64,000 nucleotides of DNA from Anderseniella sp. Alg231-50. GTDB lineage: Bacteria; Pseudomonadota; Alphaproteobacteria; Rhizobiales; Aestuariivirgaceae. The notes beneath the pieces were generated by a model, which was not told where the DNA came from, searched no databases, and saw only the letters and a list, made by a program, of their open reading frames with translations. Positions 63,862 through 64,000 of the stretch are shown piece after piece. The position numbers and the translations under genes are program-made. How positions within the stretch are numbered: the stretch's first letter is position 1; every line of letters starts with the position of its first letter. Location: positions 1,364,001-1,428,000 of the forward strand of contig NZ_LT703003.1 of assembly GCF_900149695.1 (NCBI RefSeq). Reading direction: 5' to 3'.

Positions 63862-64000
63862 ATGCCGGTTCAACTTTCCTGCGAACTTAGCCTGCTGATG
63901 GCGGCCTGTGAATCGGATATGGCCTTTGTTGCGGCTCATGACCGGTTGCGTGACCGGATTGACTGGCAGCGGTTCGGTTCGCTGGCACGGGCACACAAGC
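63862..64000 (+). CDS. Start of an unidentified gene, possibly a nucleotidyltransferase-family protein
   Basis: ATG 63862 opens a frame to the window end (46 residues): LSCELSLLMAACESDMAF and DRIDWQRFGSLARAHK. The IDW...LARAH pattern is reminiscent of the N-terminus of the uncharacterised nucleotidyltransferase family (NTP_transf_5) often found in polysaccharide loci. The fragment is too short for certainty. Confidence 0.45.
   Translation, partial: MPVQLSCELSLLMAACESDMAFVAAHDRLRDRIDWQRFGSLARAHK

Overview
The window looks like chromosomal DNA of an alphaproteobacterium. The grounds are moderately high GC, dense co-directional operons with 1-8 bp overlaps, a serine-glyoxylate-type aminotransferase, a molybdenum hydroxylase operon, a branched-chain amino-acid ABC transporter and interspersed CTAG-bounded palindromic repeats. 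A marine or Hyphomicrobiales-like lineage is a guess. No rRNA, tRNA, IS element, phage gene or CRISPR array was seen.

Region 1 (1-30.6 kb) is metabolic. A branched-chain amino-acid type ABC transporter (binding protein, livH, livM, livG, livF) is followed by a small secreted protein gene. A minus-strand operon then encodes a three-subunit molybdenum hydroxylase, a MoaD/ThiS-like protein and isopentenyl-diphosphate isomerase. Next come a fadJ-fadA beta-oxidation pair, a possible outer-membrane protein, an acyl-CoA ligase, an aminotransferase with an EamA exporter, an enoyl-CoA hydratase homologue divergent from a glutathionyl-hydroquinone-reductase-like gene, an amidohydrolase with an alanine/serine-glyoxylate aminotransferase, and thiBPQ behind a clear TPP riboswitch with a thiamin pyrophosphokinase gene diverging from it. 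After an aldo/keto reductase there is a compact four-gene set: two subunits of a sulfopyruvate/phosphonopyruvate-decarboxylase-like TPP enzyme, a RidA homologue and a DadA-like FAD enzyme. Together they could take an amino acid through its imine and 2-oxo acid to an aldehyde.

Region 2 (30.7-54.6 kb) opens with two paralogous small membrane proteins and a PPP-type phosphatase, then becomes a large Wzx/Wzy-type exopolysaccharide locus. It holds an export lipoprotein, an outer-membrane barrel, a BY-kinase, two polymerase/ligase-like membrane proteins, an RfaH/NusG-like regulator, manC, a priming glycosyltransferase, ugd, a VanZ-like protein, gmd, fcl, a flippase, two hexapeptide acyltransferases, two methyltransferases and two glycosyltransferases. 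The predicted sugar precursors are GDP-mannose, GDP-fucose and UDP-glucuronate. Acetylation and methylation are inferred.

Region 3 (54.7-61.4 kb) encodes two very large secreted proteins on the minus strand: a serralysin-like M10 metalloprotease with RTX repeats and a CAP-domain protein with RTX-like sequence. Both end in tandem copies of the same 111-residue tryptophan-rich module (four and six copies), each module closing with an EF-hand-like Ca loop. No type I secretion genes are in the window.

Region 4 (61.5-64 kb) returns to polysaccharide genes: a GT2 glycosyltransferase, a second nucleotide-sugar dehydrogenase and the start of a further gene cut by the window end. Gene starts were chosen by eye from Shine-Dalgarno context and homologous domain limits; no search or structure calculation was run.
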